NCBI GenBank assembly: GCA_032115775.1
Contig: JAUMBL010000194.1
Span: 1 to 10,056 of the forward strand
DNA length: 10,056 nucleotides
Source: M3007 sp032115775
Lineage (GTDB): Bacteria > Bacteroidota > Bacteroidia > Chitinophagales > Saprospiraceae
Reading direction: 5' to 3'
A program made the position numbers and the translations under genes. The notes below the pieces were generated by a model. That model worked only from the letters and a program-made list of their open reading frames with translations. It was not told the origin of the DNA and searched no databases. Numbering within the stretch: position 1 is the first letter of the stretch; each line of letters begins with the position of its first letter. This document shows positions 1 to 5,941 of the stretch, piece after piece.

Positions 1-255
1 TGGGGCGGCGCCAACGCGCCCTTCGACGATATTCCCGGGCGCAAGATCGGCACGGAAGTCGGGACGGCGGCCTTTCGCCAGGCGGCCGGCTATTTCTATA
101 AGGATACCGACCACGACGGCGTCTTGCGCTTCGAAGACTGCGACGATACCAACGCCGCCGTTTATCCCGGCGCGCCGGAGATCTGCGATGGACTGGATAA
201 CGACTGCAACGGCAAAGTAGATGATGTGACGCCCCCCTGTACCGGCGGGCAGTGA
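1..255 (+). CDS. C-terminal end of a MopE-like putative metal-binding protein (5' end outside window)
   Basis: An open frame enters from the left edge in frame 1 and ends at TGA 253-255, giving the last 84 residues of a longer protein. The visible tail carries an acidic DTDHDG calcium-loop-like segment (about residues 38-43), then CDDTNAAVYPGAPEICDG and DNDCNGKVDD. This Cys/Asp pattern (CDD...YPGAxExCDGxDNDCxGxxD) is the hallmark of the 'putative metal-binding motif' repeat named after the copper-binding surface protein MopE. Such repeats occur in secreted or surface proteins and probably bind divalent metal between paired cysteines and acidic loops. The protein ends shortly after the motif (PPCTGGQ) with no type IX sorting domain, so its export route cannot be judged. 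It runs in the same direction as atpB but is separated by a promoter-bearing gap, so it is probably not in the same operon. The family call is secure; the whole-protein function is unknown. Confidence 0.8.
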   Translation, partial: WGGANAPFDDIPGRKIGTEVGTAAFRQAAGYFYKDTDHDGVLRFEDCDDTNAAVYPGAPEICDGLDNDCNGKVDDVTPPCTGGQ

Positions 256-349
256 TGCGGTATTTGCCCTTATTCCAAATTTTATTCCGCTGACCAAGGT
301 CAAAAGGCTCCGCTTCCTCATTTTTTTCTGAAAAATATTTTTTCGGGCA

Positions 350-379
350 TTTAAAAATCAATTACTCGTCGTACTTTTG
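350..379 (+). promoter_or_regulatory. Candidate Bacteroidota-type promoter for the atp operon
   Basis: TACTTTTG at 372-379 matches the Bacteroidota housekeeping -7 consensus TAnnTTTG exactly. TTTA at 350-353 is a three-of-four match to the -33 TTTG with an 18-bp gap. Transcription would start a few bases downstream, near 385-388. That leaves a leader of roughly 28 nt before ATG 415 and argues against TTG 388 as the start codon. The rest of the gap (256-349) holds only a short TGACC/GGTCA dyad at 291-302 and T/A-rich runs, with no convincing terminator. Confidence 0.6.
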
Positions 380-414
380 CCGCCGATTTGAAAAGGCCTT
401 ACAGATCCGTGGTT

Positions 415-1716
415 ATGATTGCTATCCGAATATTTTTTATATCCCTCTTAATCAGTTGCTTGACAGCCGTCGGCTTCACGCAGCATGATGATCATGCACA
501 TCCGCAAACGGAACAGACGGGCGCGACGGCGGATTCCGCCGCCCCGCGCGATCACGATCCGGCTTCGGCACATACGGGTTGCGGGCATCCGGACGATCCC
601 AACAAGCCGTTCAGCGCGGGCGAAACGGCGCTGCATCACATCGCAGACGCGAATACCATTCATATTTTTGGCGATTTGTACCTGCCCCTGCCGGCGTTCT
701 TATACGCTCCGGGCGAGGGCTGGACGATGACGGCCACTTCTGCGTTTCACCCGCACCACCACGGCAACGGTACCCAGGCGTACAAACGCTATGTGCTGGT
801 GCATGGGAATATCATGCGGATTAAAGACGCATCCTTTCCGATGGACGTGACGCCAGTGAGCGAGCCGACCCACGAAGCGCGCACGGTAAATGGCAAAGAG
901 AAGACGATTTATTTTGTTCAAGCGAACGACAACTGCTACGAGCTGGAGGCGAAAACGTCTTTTGACGGCGGCATGATGGGCGGCGGAATCACTGGGTTTT
1001 ACGATTTTTCCATTACCCGGAACGTATTTACCATGTTGTTGACTGTGCTGGTGCTATTTTTGGTGTTCCGCTCCGTGGCCGTTTCTTATAAAAAGCGGGA
1101 AGGACAGGCGCCGAAGGGGCTTCAGAACTTCTTCGAGCCGCTGGTTACGTTTGTCCGGGACGATATCGCCAAGCCGAATATCGGGCATCACTACGACAAA
1201 TTTATGCCGTACTTATTGTCGGTGTTCTTTTTTATCCTCGGTCTCAACCTGATCGGGCAAATTCCGATTTTCCCCGGCAGCGCCAACGTCACCGGAAATC
1301 TTTCCGTGACTATGGTATTGGCCGTTATTACGTTTTTGATTACCAACCTGAGCGGCAACAAGCACTACTGGGAGCACACCTTGTGGATGCCGGGCGTGCC
1401 GCCGGTGTTGAAGGTGCTGATCCTTACCCCGGTTGAAATCCTGGGAATTGTGCTTAAGCCCTTTACGCTCATGCTGCGTCTTTTTGCCAACATTACGGCC
1501 GGACACATTGTGATCGTGGCATTCGTCGGATTGATTTTTATTTTTGGAAAAGCCGGCGCCAGCGTAGGCGGTTCGGCCGTTGGTGCAGCCGTCTCCGTTC
1601 CGTTGACGATGTTCATGATGGCCCTCGAATTGCTGGTGGCTTTCCTGCAGGCATACATTTTCACCATGCTCTCCGCCGTGTACTTCGGTTTAGCCACGGA
1701 GGAAGCGCATCATTAA
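415..1716 (+). CDS. atpB: F-type ATP synthase subunit a (Fo proton channel), long Bacteroidota form
   Basis: Subunit a forms the two aqueous half-channels that carry protons to and from the c-ring. The diagnostic LMLRLFANITAGH lies at about residues 352-364 and contains the essential arginine (R355, equivalent to E. coli R210). A late helix carries ELLVAFLQAYIF. Several membrane helices fill residues about 203-425. The first ~22 residues form a signal-like hydrophobic segment. LISC (residues 12-15) could be a lipobox, but ordinary signal peptidase cleavage is equally plausible. Residues about 23-118 are rich in His and Asp (HDDHAH, HPHHHG). The protein is 433 residues against about 270 in E. 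coli; an exported N-terminal extension is common in this phylum. I chose ATG 415 because the -7 element at 372-379 leaves no leader for the TTG at 388, which would add nine residues. The gene is first in the operon, 10 bp before atpE. Confidence 0.95.
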   Translation: MIAIRIFFISLLISCLTAVGFTQHDDHAHPQTEQTGATADSAAPRDHDPASAHTGCGHPDDPNKPFSAGETALHHIADANTIHIFGDLYLPLPAFLYAPGEGWTMTATSAFHPHHHGNGTQAYKRYVLVHGNIMRIKDASFPMDVTPVSEPTHEARTVNGKEKTIYFVQANDNCYELEAKTSFDGGMMGGGITGFYDFSITRNVFTMLLTVLVLFLVFRSVAVSYKKREGQAPKGLQNFFEPLVTFVRDDIAKPNIGHHYDKFMPYLLSVFFFILGLNLIGQIPIFPGSANVTGNLSVTMVLAVITFLITNLSGNKHYWEHTLWMPGVPPVLKVLILTPVEILGIVLKPFTLMLRLFANITAGHIVIVAFVGLIFIFGKAGASVGGSAVGAAVSVPLTMFMMALELLVAFLQAYIFTMLSAVYFGLATEEAHH

Positions 1717-1726
1717 TATTTTTATT

Positions 1727-1924
1727 ATGAATTTAGCTACTATTGGTGCAGGTTTAGCCGCTATCGGCGCCGGTCTGGGTATCGGTATGATCGGTGGAAA
1801 AGCCACAGAAGCCATTGCCCGCCAACCGGAAGCCACCGGCGATATCCGCGGTATGGTTATCCTGACCGCCGCGCTGGTCGAAGGGGCAGCGTTGGTTTGT
1901 ATGGTACTGTCTTTCTTCGTGTAA
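1727..1924 (+). CDS. atpE: F-type ATP synthase subunit c (proteolipid rotor ring)
   Basis: This 65-residue two-helix hairpin protein oligomerises into the rotating c-ring. Helix 1 contains the glycine-rich packing stretch GAGLAAIGAGLGIGMIGG (residues 7-24). The polar loop that contacts gamma and epsilon is ARQPEATGDIRG (31-42). Helix 2 carries the ion-binding carboxylate Glu52 in ALVEGAALV. Sodium-dependent rings have a Gln in helix 1 and Ser/Thr directly after the Glu. Aligned by eye, those positions here are Ile19 and Gly53, so proton coupling is inferred. At 65 residues it is shorter than E. coli's 79, with short termini. It starts 10 bp after atpB and is followed by a 107-bp gap with a strong hairpin, the largest spacing inside the operon. 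That may help keep c-subunit expression above that of its neighbours. Confidence 0.95.
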   Translation: MNLATIGAGLAAIGAGLGIGMIGGKATEAIARQPEATGDIRGMVILTAALVEGAALVCMVLSFFV

Positions 1925-1948
1925 AAACGGAGACCTGCCAAAAACATG

Positions 1949-1987
1949 GCGGACGGCAGCGGGACGGTTGGTCGCCGCGCCGTCCGC
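1949..1987 (+). promoter_or_regulatory. Bulged RNA hairpin between atpE and atpF
   Basis: GCGGACGGC (1949-1957) pairs perfectly with GCCGTCCGC (1979-1987). Inside it, GCGG (1959-1962) pairs with CCGC (1975-1978) and GAC (1963-1965) with GTC (1971-1973), leaving single-base bulges at 1958 and 1974 and a five-base loop. This makes a 16-pair GC-rich structure in the longest intra-operon gap. No U-tract follows (AAACCTAAAAAGT), so it is not a canonical terminator on the plus strand. A role in protecting the atpBE 3' end or in partial attenuation is inferred. Confidence 0.6.
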
Positions 1988-2031
1988 AAACCTAAAAAGT
2001 AAAACTCTGAATTTTTGATATTGATCATCCT

Positions 2032-2541
2032 ATGATATTTCTGGCCGACTTTTCCGTGATCCGCCCCGAACCAGGTCTCCTGATCTGGACGCTGCTCATT
2101 TTCCTCCTCTTCTGGTTCCTTATGTCGCGATTCGCTTTTAAGCCAATCGCCGAAGGCCTCAAAAAACGCGAAACGGATATCCAGGACGCGCTCGACCAAG
2201 CCAAAAAGGCGCGGGAGGAAGTATCTAATATGCAGGCTGAAAATGAAAAACTGCTCGCCCAAGCGCGGGAAGAACGCGCGCTGATGCTCAAAGAAGCAAA
2301 AGAGGCGAAAGAAGAAATCATCGCCGAAGCGAAGGAACGCGCCAACAATGAGTATCGCCGCAAGGTGGAAAGCGCCATGCAGGATATTGAAAATATGAAG
2401 CAGGCCGCCCTGGTGGATCTGAAAAACCAAGCCGGACAAATGGCGATTGAGATTGCGGAGAAAGTTCTGCAAAAGCAATTGTCGAATAATACGGAGCAGG
2501 TTGCATTTGCGAAGAGCTTGGCGGAACAGATTAAGATCTAG
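2032..2541 (+). CDS. atpF: F-type ATP synthase subunit b (peripheral stalk)
   Basis: Subunit b anchors the stator: its N-terminal helix sits beside subunit a and its long helical dimer holds delta and the alpha3beta3 head. The 169-residue protein fits this plan. A single membrane helix spans about residues 14-33 (PGLLIWTLLIFLLFWFLM region). It is followed by the typical FKPIAEGLKKRE junction and a long, highly charged Ala/Glu/Lys/Arg heptad-like helix (about 45-135). The C-terminal region (MAIEIAEKVLQKQLS) matches the delta-binding end of the family. Length is close to the usual 155-170 residues. There is one b-type gene here and no b' paralogue, so a homodimer is expected. The start is ATG 2032, just before the short periplasmic or interfacial leader. 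An 89-bp gap with a T10 tract separates it from atpH. Confidence 0.95.
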   Translation: MIFLADFSVIRPEPGLLIWTLLIFLLFWFLMSRFAFKPIAEGLKKRETDIQDALDQAKKAREEVSNMQAENEKLLAQAREERALMLKEAKEAKEEIIAEAKERANNEYRRKVESAMQDIENMKQAALVDLKNQAGQMAIEIAEKVLQKQLSNNTEQVAFAKSLAEQIKI

Positions 2542-2554
2542 TTTGGATCCCACA

Positions 2555-2593
2555 GAATACGCAGCGTGCGCAGTTTTTTTTTTGAATACGCAG
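2555..2593 (+). repeat. Direct repeat GAATACGCAG flanking a weak hairpin and T10 tract
   Basis: GAATACGCAG occurs at 2555-2564 and again at 2584-2593. Between them are a small CGCA/TGCG dyad (2560-2570) and a run of ten T (2574-2583). The arrangement superficially resembles an intrinsic terminator, but the stem has only four pairs and lies inside the atp operon. It may cause slippage or partial attenuation; no function can be shown. Confidence 0.4.
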
Positions 2594-2630
2594 AAATTTC
2601 CCAGATTCACAATCTACAACGCAATCCAAT

Positions 2631-3191
2631 ATGTCTGTTTTACGCATCGCCACCCGTTACGCCAAGTCCCTGCTCGATCTCGCAGTCGAACAGCAGAAAT
2701 TGGAGCCGGTGTACCACGACGTGCAGGTACTGGCGTCTGCCGTACAAAACCGCGACCTCGTGCTGCTGCTTAAAAGCCCGATTATTCAGGGCGATAAGAA
2801 GGTGGCCGCTATGGATGCCTTGTTCAAAGGTAAATTGGATGTGCTTACGCTCGCGTACATTCGCCTGTTGATCGAAAAAGGGCGGGAAACCTACCTGCCG
2901 GAGATCGCTCGGGAGTTCATAAGCCAGTATAAGAGATATAAGCGGATCACGACTGTACGCGTTATTTCCGCGGCGCCGTTGTCGGAAGAGGTCATGTCCG
3001 CTTTGCATGGCAAATTATTGGCCAGCCACACTACCTCGGATCAATTGGAGGTGGAAACCCGGATAGACCCGAAGCTGATCGGCGGCTTTGTCGTAGAATT
3101 TGACGATAAACGCTACGACGCGAGTGTGATCAATAAACTTAACGAATTACGCGTCGAGTTTAAAAAGAATTTGTATATCAAAGAGTTTTAA
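2631..3191 (+). CDS. atpH: F-type ATP synthase subunit delta (OSCP-like stator cap)
   Basis: Delta sits on top of the F1 head and ties the alpha subunits to the C-terminal ends of subunit b. The 186-residue product begins with the family start IATRYAKSLLDLAVEQ (about residues 6-21), followed by the helical N-terminal domain that binds alpha. The conserved C-terminal signature DPKLIGGFVVEFDDKRYDAS lies at about 146-165. Length matches the usual 175-185 residues. The start at ATG 2631 is supported because the family alignment begins within the first few residues. The gene is fourth in the operon. It is followed by a 59-bp gap holding a CAAGGCCTTG palindrome (3200-3209), an AAAAC/GTTTT dyad and a possible internal -7 element before atpA. 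Confidence 0.95.
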   Translation: MSVLRIATRYAKSLLDLAVEQQKLEPVYHDVQVLASAVQNRDLVLLLKSPIIQGDKKVAAMDALFKGKLDVLTLAYIRLLIEKGRETYLPEIAREFISQYKRYKRITTVRVISAAPLSEEVMSALHGKLLASHTTSDQLEVETRIDPKLIGGFVVEFDDKRYDASVINKLNELRVEFKKNLYIKEF

Positions 3192-3237
3192 TGATAACCC
3201 AAGGCCTTGAAAACGCCGTTTTGAATTAATGAATCAA

Positions 3238-3245
3238 TAAATTTG
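3238..3245 (+). promoter_or_regulatory. Possible internal -7 promoter element before atpA
   Basis: TAAATTTG exactly matches the Bacteroidota -7 consensus TAnnTTTG and lies five bases before ATG 3251. The nearest upstream TTTG (3220-3223) leaves a gap of only 14 bp, shorter than the usual 17-23. If used, it would give a nearly leaderless atpA transcript. A chance match in an AT-rich gap is quite possible. Confidence 0.25.
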
Positions 3246-3250
3246 CAACC

Positions 3251-4840
3251 ATGGCAGACGTTAGACCGGAAGAAATATCGGCGATACTGAAACAGCAATT
3301 ATCAGGCTTCGATGCCGCTACGAATCTCGAAGAAGTAGGTTCCGTTTTGCAGGTGGGCGATGGAATCGCCCGCGTGTACGGCCTCAACGGCGCCCAGGCG
3401 GGCGAACTCGTGGAGTTCGAAAACGGCACGCGCGCCATCGTACTCAACCTCGAGGAAGACAACGTCGGGGTGGTATTGATGGGTAGTTCCGATAATATCC
3501 ACGAAGGCTCGGTGGTGAAACGCACCGGCGCCATCGCCTCTATTGAGGTGGGCGAGGGCTTCGTAGGCCGCGTCGTGAATCCGCTCGGTCAGCCGATAGA
3601 CGGTAAAGGCCCAATCTCCGGCGCACGGTACGAGATGCCGCTGGAGCGCAAAGCGCCGGGTGTAATCTACCGCCAACCGGTAAACGAACCGCTGCAAACG
3701 GGTATCAAGGCTATTGACTCGATGATCCCGGTCGGCCGCGGCCAACGCGAGCTGATTATCGGCGACCGCCAGACGGGTAAAACGGCCATCGCAATTGATA
3801 CGATTATCAATCAAAAAGAATTTTACGACCGCGGCGAACCGGTTTACTGTATCTACGTAGCCGCCGGCCAAAAAGCCTCTACGGTCGCACAGGTTGCCCG
3901 TACCTTAGAAGAGTATGGCGCCATGGCCTATACGGTGATTGTGGCGGCTTCGGCCTCCGATCCCGCGCCGCTGCAATTCTACGCGCCTTTCGCCGGCGCC
4001 GCCATCGGCGAGTTTTTCCGCGATACCGGCCGTCCGGCCCTGATCGTCTATGACGACCTCTCCAAGCAGGCCGTCGCTTACCGCGAGGTGTCGCTGCTGC
4101 TCCGCCGCCCGCCGGGCCGCGAAGCGTATCCGGGCGACGTATTCTACCTCCACAGCCGCTTGCTCGAGCGCGCAGCCAAAGTCATCAACGACGACGGCGT
4201 AGCCCGCCAGATGAACGACTTGCCCGAAAGCCTGGTGAAAGCCGGCCTTATCAAGGGCGGCGGCTCGCTGACGGCCCTCCCGATCATCGAAACGCAAGCC
4301 GGCGACGTATCGGCTTATATCCCCACTAACGTAATCTCGATCACCGACGGTCAGATCTTCCTCGAGTCCAACCTGTTCAACGCAGGGATTCGCCCCGCAA
4401 TCAACGTGGGTATCTCCGTAAGCCGCGTGGGCGGTAATGCGCAGATCAAATCCATGAAAAAAGTATCCGGTACGCTTAAGCTCGACCAAGCCCAGTACCG
4501 GGAATTAGAGGCTTTCGCTAAATTCGGTTCTGACCTCGACGCCGCTACGCAGGCAGTTTTGTCTAAAGGCGCGCGTAACGTGGAAATCCTCAAACAACCG
4601 CAGTATTCCCCGGTAGCCGTTGAAAAGCAAATCGCGATTATCTACCTGGGTACGAACAATCTGCTGCGCGACGTTCCCCTCGATAAAGTGCGGGAATTCG
4701 AAGAAATCTTCCTGATGCGCATGGAACAAGCGCACCCGGAAATTCTGGAGGAGTTCCGCAAAGGCAAACTCGAAGACGCCAGCCTGGCAAAAATGAAGGA
4801 GGCAGCCCTCGATCTGGCAAAACAGTACAAGAAAAACTAA
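3251..4840 (+). CDS. atpA: F-type ATP synthase subunit alpha
   Basis: Alpha alternates with beta in the F1 hexamer; it binds nucleotide without hydrolysing it and supplies the arginine finger to the catalytic beta site. The 529-residue product has an N-terminal beta-barrel (about 25-95), a Walker A loop GDRQTGKT (171-178), a Walker B-like ALIVYDDL (263-270), and the family block beginning RRPPGREAYPGD (285-296). The finger motif VSRVGGNAQ contains R392, equivalent to E. coli R376. A helical C-terminal domain runs from about 395 to 529. Between LERAAKV and GSLTALP the loop (DDGVARQMNDLPESLVKAGL region, about 314-333) is roughly ten residues longer than my recollection of E. coli alpha; I believe this is shared across Bacteroidota. 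The catalytic beta gene does not follow. Only 3 bp separate this gene from atpG, indicating cotranslation. Confidence 0.97.
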   Translation: MADVRPEEISAILKQQLSGFDAATNLEEVGSVLQVGDGIARVYGLNGAQAGELVEFENGTRAIVLNLEEDNVGVVLMGSSDNIHEGSVVKRTGAIASIEVGEGFVGRVVNPLGQPIDGKGPISGARYEMPLERKAPGVIYRQPVNEPLQTGIKAIDSMIPVGRGQRELIIGDRQTGKTAIAIDTIINQKEFYDRGEPVYCIYVAAGQKASTVAQVARTLEEYGAMAYTVIVAASASDPAPLQFYAPFAGAAIGEFFRDTGRPALIVYDDLSKQAVAYREVSLLLRRPPGREAYPGDVFYLHSRLLERAAKVINDDGVARQMNDLPESLVKAGLIKGGGSLTALPIIETQAGDVSAYIPTNVISITDGQIFLESNLFNAGIRPAINVGISVSRVGGNAQIKSMKKVSGTLKLDQAQYRELEAFAKFGSDLDAATQAVLSKGARNVEILKQPQYSPVAVEKQIAIIYLGTNNLLRDVPLDKVREFEEIFLMRMEQAHPEILEEFRKGKLEDASLAKMKEAALDLAKQYKKN

Positions 4841-4843
4841 TCT

Positions 4844-5743
4844 ATGGCCGGCGGTTTAAAAGAAGTACGCGAACGCATCAAATCGGTAATCGGCACGCAG
4901 CAGATTACGAAAGCCATGAAAATGGTGTCGGCAGCGAAATTGCGCAAGGCGCAAGGCGCTATTGTACAAATGCGCCCTTATGCCAACCGACTCAACCGGA
5001 TGCTCTCCAATATCCTGTCGAACCTCGACGGCGATGCCTCTACGAGCTTCGGCGTAGCCCGCGAAGTGAAAACCGCGCTGGTCGTGGTTGTCACCTCCAA
5101 CCGGGGACTCTGCGGCGCATTCAACACCAATATCTGCAAAGAAGCGCTCACGCTGATCGATACCAAATACGCCGCCCAGCGCGCCGCCGGCACTCTGACG
5201 GTGCTGTTTATCGGTAAAAAAGGGTACGACTATTTCCGCCGCCGTTTCCGCGATATCGCGTTTGATACCACGCATATCCAATTGTTTGACCAACTGAACT
5301 ACGAAAATTCGAGCGTAGTGGCCAAACTGCTCATGGAGCGGTTCTCGCAAAATCGCGTGGATGCCGTGGACGTGGTGTACGGCCAGTTCAAAAACGCAGC
5401 AACGCAATACCCAACGGTCGAAAAATGGCTGCCGGTACCGAAAATCACCCCCGCCGAGGGCGCACAAAGCAAAACCCGCGCAGATTATATCTTCGAGCCG
5501 GATAAGCAGACGCTGCTGGAAACGCTGGTGCCCAGCATCCTGCAACTCCAGTTTCATAAATGCCTGCTCGATACGCAAGCCAGCGAACACGGCGCGCGCA
5601 TGACGGCCATGGACAAAGCTTCCGAAAATGCCGAGGAAATGCTCAAAAATCTGCGCGTCACCTACAATAAGGCGCGGCAGGAAGCCATCACCACGGAGCT
5701 GACGGAGATCGTGAGCGGCGCGGCGGCCTTGGAAGGCGCGTAA
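4844..5743 (+). CDS. atpG: F-type ATP synthase subunit gamma (central rotor shaft)
   Basis: Gamma is the rotating shaft that links the c-ring to the alpha3beta3 head. The 299-residue product shows both halves of the coiled coil. The N-terminal helix has the near-invariant region RERIKSVIGTQQITKAMKMV (residues 9-28) followed by SAAKLRKAQ. The C-terminal helix has SEHGARMTAMDKASENAEEM (about 246-265), then NLRVTYNKARQEAITTELTEIV. The Rossmann-like middle carries SNRGLCGAFN. Length is close to the usual 285-300 residues. It starts 3 bp after atpA and is the last gene of the cluster; atpD and atpC do not follow. Its stop is 17 bp before a 17-bp perfect palindrome that probably marks the end of the operon transcript. 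Confidence 0.97.
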   Translation: MAGGLKEVRERIKSVIGTQQITKAMKMVSAAKLRKAQGAIVQMRPYANRLNRMLSNILSNLDGDASTSFGVAREVKTALVVVVTSNRGLCGAFNTNICKEALTLIDTKYAAQRAAGTLTVLFIGKKGYDYFRRRFRDIAFDTTHIQLFDQLNYENSSVVAKLLMERFSQNRVDAVDVVYGQFKNAATQYPTVEKWLPVPKITPAEGAQSKTRADYIFEPDKQTLLETLVPSILQLQFHKCLLDTQASEHGARMTAMDKASENAEEMLKNLRVTYNKARQEAITTELTEIVSGAAALEGA

Positions 5744-5760
5744 CGGTTCCTATTTTTTGA

Positions 5761-5795
5761 TAAGATTACTAAACCTTCAAGGTTTAGTAATCTTA
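5761..5795 (+). terminator. Perfect 17-bp palindrome after atpG, likely transcript end of the atp operon
   Basis: TAAGATTACTAAACCTT (5761-5777) is followed by one base and its exact reverse complement (5779-5795). In RNA this gives a long, mostly A-U stem with a realistic loop around CUUCAAG. No T-run follows on the plus strand (CGTAAAAAATT), so it is not a textbook intrinsic terminator, although it is the first strong structure after the operon. The AAACCTTCAAGGTTT core resembles, from memory, a palindrome scattered between genes in other Bacteroidota. Confidence 0.5.
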
Positions 5796-5810
5796 CGTAA
5801 AAAATTACTT

Positions 5811-5902
5811 TGTGCCGGCGCCTGTTTTTTTGATTTTTAAAAAAAATCAAAAAAACAGGCGCCGGCACATTATTTTATATCGCCGCCGGAGGCGGCGATA
5901 TA
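5811..5902 (+). repeat. Composite palindromic element, copy 1 (complete)
   Basis: Two hairpins occur in series. The first is a perfect 28-bp inverted repeat, 5811-5838 with 5842-5869, around a 3-base AAA loop. It has a GC-rich base (TGT-GCCGG-CGCCTG) and an AT-rich apex (seven T, GA, five T). After a short spacer, a perfect 12-bp hairpin follows (5876-5887 with 5891-5902) centred on CGCCGCCGGAGGCGGCG. The variable five bases at 5814-5818 (GCCGG) are complemented exactly at 5862-5866. The element lies between the atpG palindrome and the CNNM gene. Confidence 0.85.
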
Positions 5903-5929
5903 CCGCGTACAATTACCGCCCGGATTCAC

Positions 5930-5937
5930 TATTTTCG
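5930..5937 (+). promoter_or_regulatory. Possible -7 element abutting the CNNM gene start
   Basis: TATTTTCG differs from TAnnTTTG by one base and sits four bases before ATG 5942. No clear -33 TTTG is visible at the right distance. If functional, transcription would begin at or very near the start codon. Its position matches TAAATTTG upstream of atpA. Confidence 0.3.
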
Positions 5938-5941
5938 CCCC

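Noticed and set aside
388..414. TTG 388 as the atpB start
   Set aside because: The exact -7 element at 372-379 would place the transcript start at about this codon, and ATG 415 begins a compact signal-like sequence.
1690..2610. 306-codon open frame on the minus strand across atpF
   Set aside because: It lies opposite atpE and atpF, both firmly identified, and its translation is low-complexity Phe/Leu/Arg-rich text mirroring the Glu/Lys/Ala coiled coil of subunit b.
3905..4489. Long minus-strand open frame opposite atpA
   Set aside because: It is a shadow of the GC-rich atpA codons; no recognisable domain, and the plus-strand gene is certain.
4856..5590. 244-codon minus-strand frame opposite atpG
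   Set aside because: Complete overlap with a secure atpG and no family signature.
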